This document shows, one piece after another, positions 5,801 through 6,107 of a DNA stretch of 6,107 nucleotides. The stretch is from contig NZ_DASZGI010000099.1 of the NCBI RefSeq assembly GCF_035938995.1, positions 1 through 6,107 on the forward strand, given 5' to 3'. Position numbers and translations under genes: made by a program. This DNA is from DASZGI01 sp035938995. GTDB taxonomy: Bacteria; Actinomycetota; Actinomycetes; Streptomycetales; Catenulisporaceae. The notes below the pieces were generated by a model. That model was given only the letters and a program-made list of their open reading frames with translations, was not told where the DNA came from and did not search any database. Within the stretch, counting starts at the first letter, position 1. Every line of letters starts with the position of its first letter.

Positions 5801-6065
5801 GTCAGCCTGCCTGCGCGCGGACAAGCAAGCCGAAGCGTGCATACGCGCGGCGGCCCGCGCGCTGCACAGCGCGCAGCGCTCCGGCCACCGAGTACAGATC
5901 GCAGAAGCGCACCTGGAGCTGTCCCAGGCCCACGCCGAGTTCGGCCACCCACACAGGGCCCTGACACACGCCCGGCACGCCGCCGACATCGCCGAGGAAT
6001 GCGACCACCACGCCAGCAAACAGACAGCCGCACGCATCTTCGCCCGACTCGAGGGCCTGACCTGA
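2808..6065 (+). CDS. Large SARP-family transcriptional regulator (winged helix-BTAD-NB-ARC-TPR, AfsR-like)
   Basis: This 1085-residue cytoplasmic, DNA-binding activator belongs to the AfsR-like large SARPs, which switch on antibiotic gene clusters or act pleiotropically. Domains in order: OmpR-type winged helix (about 6-100, RFGVLGPLRV to RSPGYLIEL); BTAD (about 104-250, with LDATRFEALF, DLWRGTPLADV and a GIEPGPELRDLQ end); Arg/Ala/Pro-rich linker (about 255-308); NB-ARC (about 310-625); and eight TPRs (about 750-1066). NB-ARC motifs are Walker A GTGGCGKT (342-349), Walker B LLFLLDN (421-427), LVTSR (447-451), LPLAL (503-507) and FHD (617-619, the MHD position). All key nucleotide-binding residues are present, so ATP-driven switching is expected. 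Length is similar to other SARP-NB-ARC-TPR proteins (about 1000 residues). The start may instead be GTG 2823. One TTA codon (Leu841) suggests bldA dependence. No cluster genes are visible, so the targets are unknown; the family call is secure. Confidence 0.96.
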   Translation: MSRVPVRFGVLGPLRVVADGAQELALLSAGRLRTLLAVLLWRANEAVPVDELSELVWDGAPPPGAAAALRSLVLRLRRTLGPQAGARILTRSPGYLIELSDDELDATRFEALFQDTGSAVRTGSWADAFATATRALDLWRGTPLADVPCQALQDAWIPHLDQHRLQTLEWRIEAALQLGHQDRVVTELQGLTVRHPLRERFHAQLMLALAGTGRQAEALEAYRNVRRVLVDQLGIEPGPELRDLQERILAGDAALRSPIPEDAGIEPGPETVREHRRNLDEKRAAGPPASAPRASAGGHRSVPAQLPSGVFPFVGRADQFRDLSRHLLGPAGATTPLALITGTGGCGKTELAVHWARGAAAHFPDGQLYLDLQGYSHLRPLTPLAALGSLLRALGVPGDQIPDTPLEAAGLFRSRAAGRRLLFLLDNARSVEQVRPLIPGDSGCAVLVTSRHRLDGLVARNGARRVPVDVLALDDAVSLLAQILGPEHSATDVARLAQACACLPLALRIAAAHLDGAPPGSLGRYLELLETDAWPRALRITGDEHSSVHAAFQLSYDSLGAAEQELFRLLGLVPGAGFTAGVAAALADIGPDEAEQRLERLTAAHLVGRVSHDRYTFHDLLQAYARGLATAAGAVKAPLRRLAEWYLATVRSTARTAYPQALRLPEEPTVQLSTRDRYSGTDAAQDWFDREHHNIMAQIDQAAASGNTDVAWRLAFAYRPHLFARSHAQPMHEAGATALAAASADGDPVGQAAARLTLAIAAEKLGALAEAAEHARRAAQLCDKTGWTAGQAAALNDLGVVRIQDGRLREAADAFELNIAAMRENGDRQGEAHARANLGYLLAMSGRLREGVDQFRQAADFYSEHGPRRKLTPVLAGLGVTYRELGEFAQAEPLLVDAIAIGAQSDEPYFTCTAEGTLAELCCDLGDIARAREHLERADELAERTGLAKLAALTAIHHGWFELVQGRADAARPWYERVLSYGRSAGDPWYQARGLIGVSACLRADKQAEACIRAAARALHSAQRSGHRVQIAEAHLELSQAHAEFGHPHRALTHARHAADIAEECDHHASKQTAARIFARLEGLT
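5328..5330 (+). other. Lone TTA leucine codon (Leu841) in the SARP gene
   Basis: This is the only in-frame TTA seen in the 1085-codon regulator, and none was seen in the GH18 gene or the transposase fragment. In streptomycetes TTA is read by the bldA tRNA, which matures late, so such codons are enriched in regulators of secondary metabolism. It lies in the third TPR, two-thirds of the way through the protein; a stall there would still leave the DNA-binding and ATPase parts made. Confidence 0.85.
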
Positions 6066-6107
6066 CGGCGGCCAGACCCGCGAGGTGATGGGCACGTCAC
6101 GGAGCCG
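6066..6107. other. Short sequence after the SARP gene, nothing recognised
   Basis: The 42 bp after the stop contain GTGA and TCAC (6086-6089 and 6098-6101), which could form only a 4-bp stem. No gene start or terminator can be supported before the window ends. Confidence 0.3.

Noticed and set aside
1..6107. CRISPR array, tRNA, rRNA, riboswitch or phage-like genes
   Set aside because: No regularly spaced repeats, cloverleaf, conserved RNA motif or phage protein signature was seen on either strand.

Overview
The window is high-GC DNA from a filamentous actinomycete (Streptomyces or a close relative). This is judged from the G/C-rich third codon positions, the near absence of TTA codons, a DasR-type operator upstream of a secreted chitinase-like gene, and a large SARP/AfsR-type regulator. 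The species cannot be named from the sequence.

Layout, left to right. Positions 2-118 (+) hold the last 38 codons of an unrecognised gene that enters from the left edge. A perfect 9-bp inverted repeat (114-138) overlaps its stop codon and separates it from the convergent gene at 148-1266 (-), a secreted GH18 (chitinase-family) glycoside hydrolase. That gene has a clear signal peptide, a good Shine-Dalgarno, and a promoter whose 17-bp spacer is almost filled by a DasR-like dre palindrome. This predicts control by N-acetylglucosamine/chitin status. Positions 1343-1599 contain no recognisable gene.

Positions 1600-2413 are a scar made of two broken genes. The first 178 codons of an integrase-core IS transposase (+) run without a break up to about 2133. 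There the sequence switches abruptly to the N-terminal part of a secreted wall/LamG/RHS-like protein encoded on the opposite strand (about 2413-2133, -). Both genes lack everything beyond the junction, so the transposase has no catalytic domain. The surface-protein fragment also seems to carry a one-base frameshift in a C5 run.

Positions 2414-2807 are the leader region of the last gene. They hold two adjacent hairpins, a pair of 7-bp direct repeats at the 11-bp pitch used by SARP/OmpR-type DNA-binding domains, and a tandem repeat that supplies two alternative ribosome-binding sites. Positions 2808-6065 (+) encode a 1085-residue regulator: winged-helix/BTAD SARP module, NB-ARC ATPase and eight TPRs at a 40-residue pitch. 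It has a single TTA (bldA-type) leucine codon at 5328. Such proteins activate secondary-metabolite clusters or act pleiotropically. No biosynthetic genes are visible here, so its target is unknown.

No new multi-gene system is evident. The most interesting signals are regulatory: the dre-in-spacer chitinase promoter, the possible SARP autoregulatory repeats, the lone TTA codon, and the IS/surface-gene junction.
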